Shown one piece after another: positions 23,216 through 23,289 of a stretch of DNA of 23,289 bases. Both the position numbers and the translations under genes were made by a program. The first letter of the stretch is position 1. Each line of letters opens with the position of its first letter. Origin of the DNA: Collinsella aerofaciens. Lineage in GTDB: Bacteria; Actinomycetota; Coriobacteriia; Coriobacteriales; Coriobacteriaceae. Location: assembly GCA_030841765.1 (NCBI GenBank), contig JAUUSS010000023.1, forward strand, positions 1-23,289, written 5' to 3'. The notes under the pieces are model-generated. The model saw nothing but the letters and a program-made list of their open reading frames with translations, did not search any database and was not told where the DNA came from.

Positions 23216-23243
23216 GTGCGCCCGGTTCCCTTGCCGGGCGCAC
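23216..23243 (+). terminator. Hairpin at the end of the transporter operon
   Basis: GTGCGCCCGG (23216-23225) pairs perfectly with CCGGGCGCAC (23234-23243) around an 8-base loop, 16 bases after the dppF stop. The tail (CTCCGTTG) lacks a T-run, so it may stabilise the transcript end or work with Rho. Confidence 0.65.
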
Positions 23244-23289
23244 CTCCGTTGCGATTTCGAAAGGTTGGGTTCACGAGCCATGCCAAGTG

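Noticed and set aside
21154..23286. 710-codon open frame on the minus strand opposite the transporter ATPases
   Set aside because: Antisense shadow of GC-ending codons. It spans two verified genes and has no ribosome site or recognisable domain.
23280..23289. Possible start (ATG) of a following gene at the right edge
   Set aside because: Only three codons are visible and the nearest AAAGG is about 15 bases away, so neither the gene nor its start can be supported.

Overview
This 23.3 kb window looks like a chromosomal segment of a high-GC Gram-positive bacterium, most likely a gut Coriobacteriia member close to Collinsella. This is inference from the whole set: strong purine-rich Shine-Dalgarno sites, actinobacterial codon use, a fused peptide-transporter permease/ATPase, a LexA-type box of the Gram-positive form, and several anaerobe-associated flavoproteins. 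No search could be run. I see no phage, transposon, CRISPR array, tRNA or rRNA gene, so it reads as core genome rather than a mobile region.

Region by region. The first 99 bases hold the end of an unidentified upstream unit and a very strong terminator. A rightward run follows at 226-3733: coaE (dephospho-CoA kinase), a small membrane-anchored lytic transglycosylase overlapping it by 8 bases, and uvrB. A convergent block on the minus strand covers 3799-9920. In transcription order it holds an LtaS-like membrane sulfatase-fold phosphotransferase, the Fe-S carrier ATPase mrp, a BaiN/YhiN-type flavoprotein abutting mrp, and a COG2509-like FAD dehydrogenase. From a divergent promoter region, rightward transcription resumes at 10114-17259: uvrA, then a ybaK-murJ-uvrC operon. 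A 365-base non-coding stretch with several inverted repeats leads into a peptide ABC transporter operon at 17625-23199: a lipoprotein binding protein, a DppB permease, a fused DppC-DppD protein and DppF. A strong hairpin closes it.

How the genes fit together. UvrA, UvrB and UvrC, the complete nucleotide excision repair incision machinery, lie within about 16 kb but in three separate transcription units. Only uvrA shows a LexA-like operator. Three genes concern the cell envelope: the transglycosylase, MurJ (lipid II flippase) and the LtaS-like enzyme. The transporter operon has a C-ending, highly biased codon usage unlike the genes before it, which suggests high expression and fits peptide feeding in the gut.

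No clearly new system is visible. The points most worth a second look are the structured leader before the transporter operon, the loss of the usual C-terminal cysteine motif from both transporter ATPases, the SOS-like box at uvrA, and the inverted repeat at the start of the LtaS-like gene.
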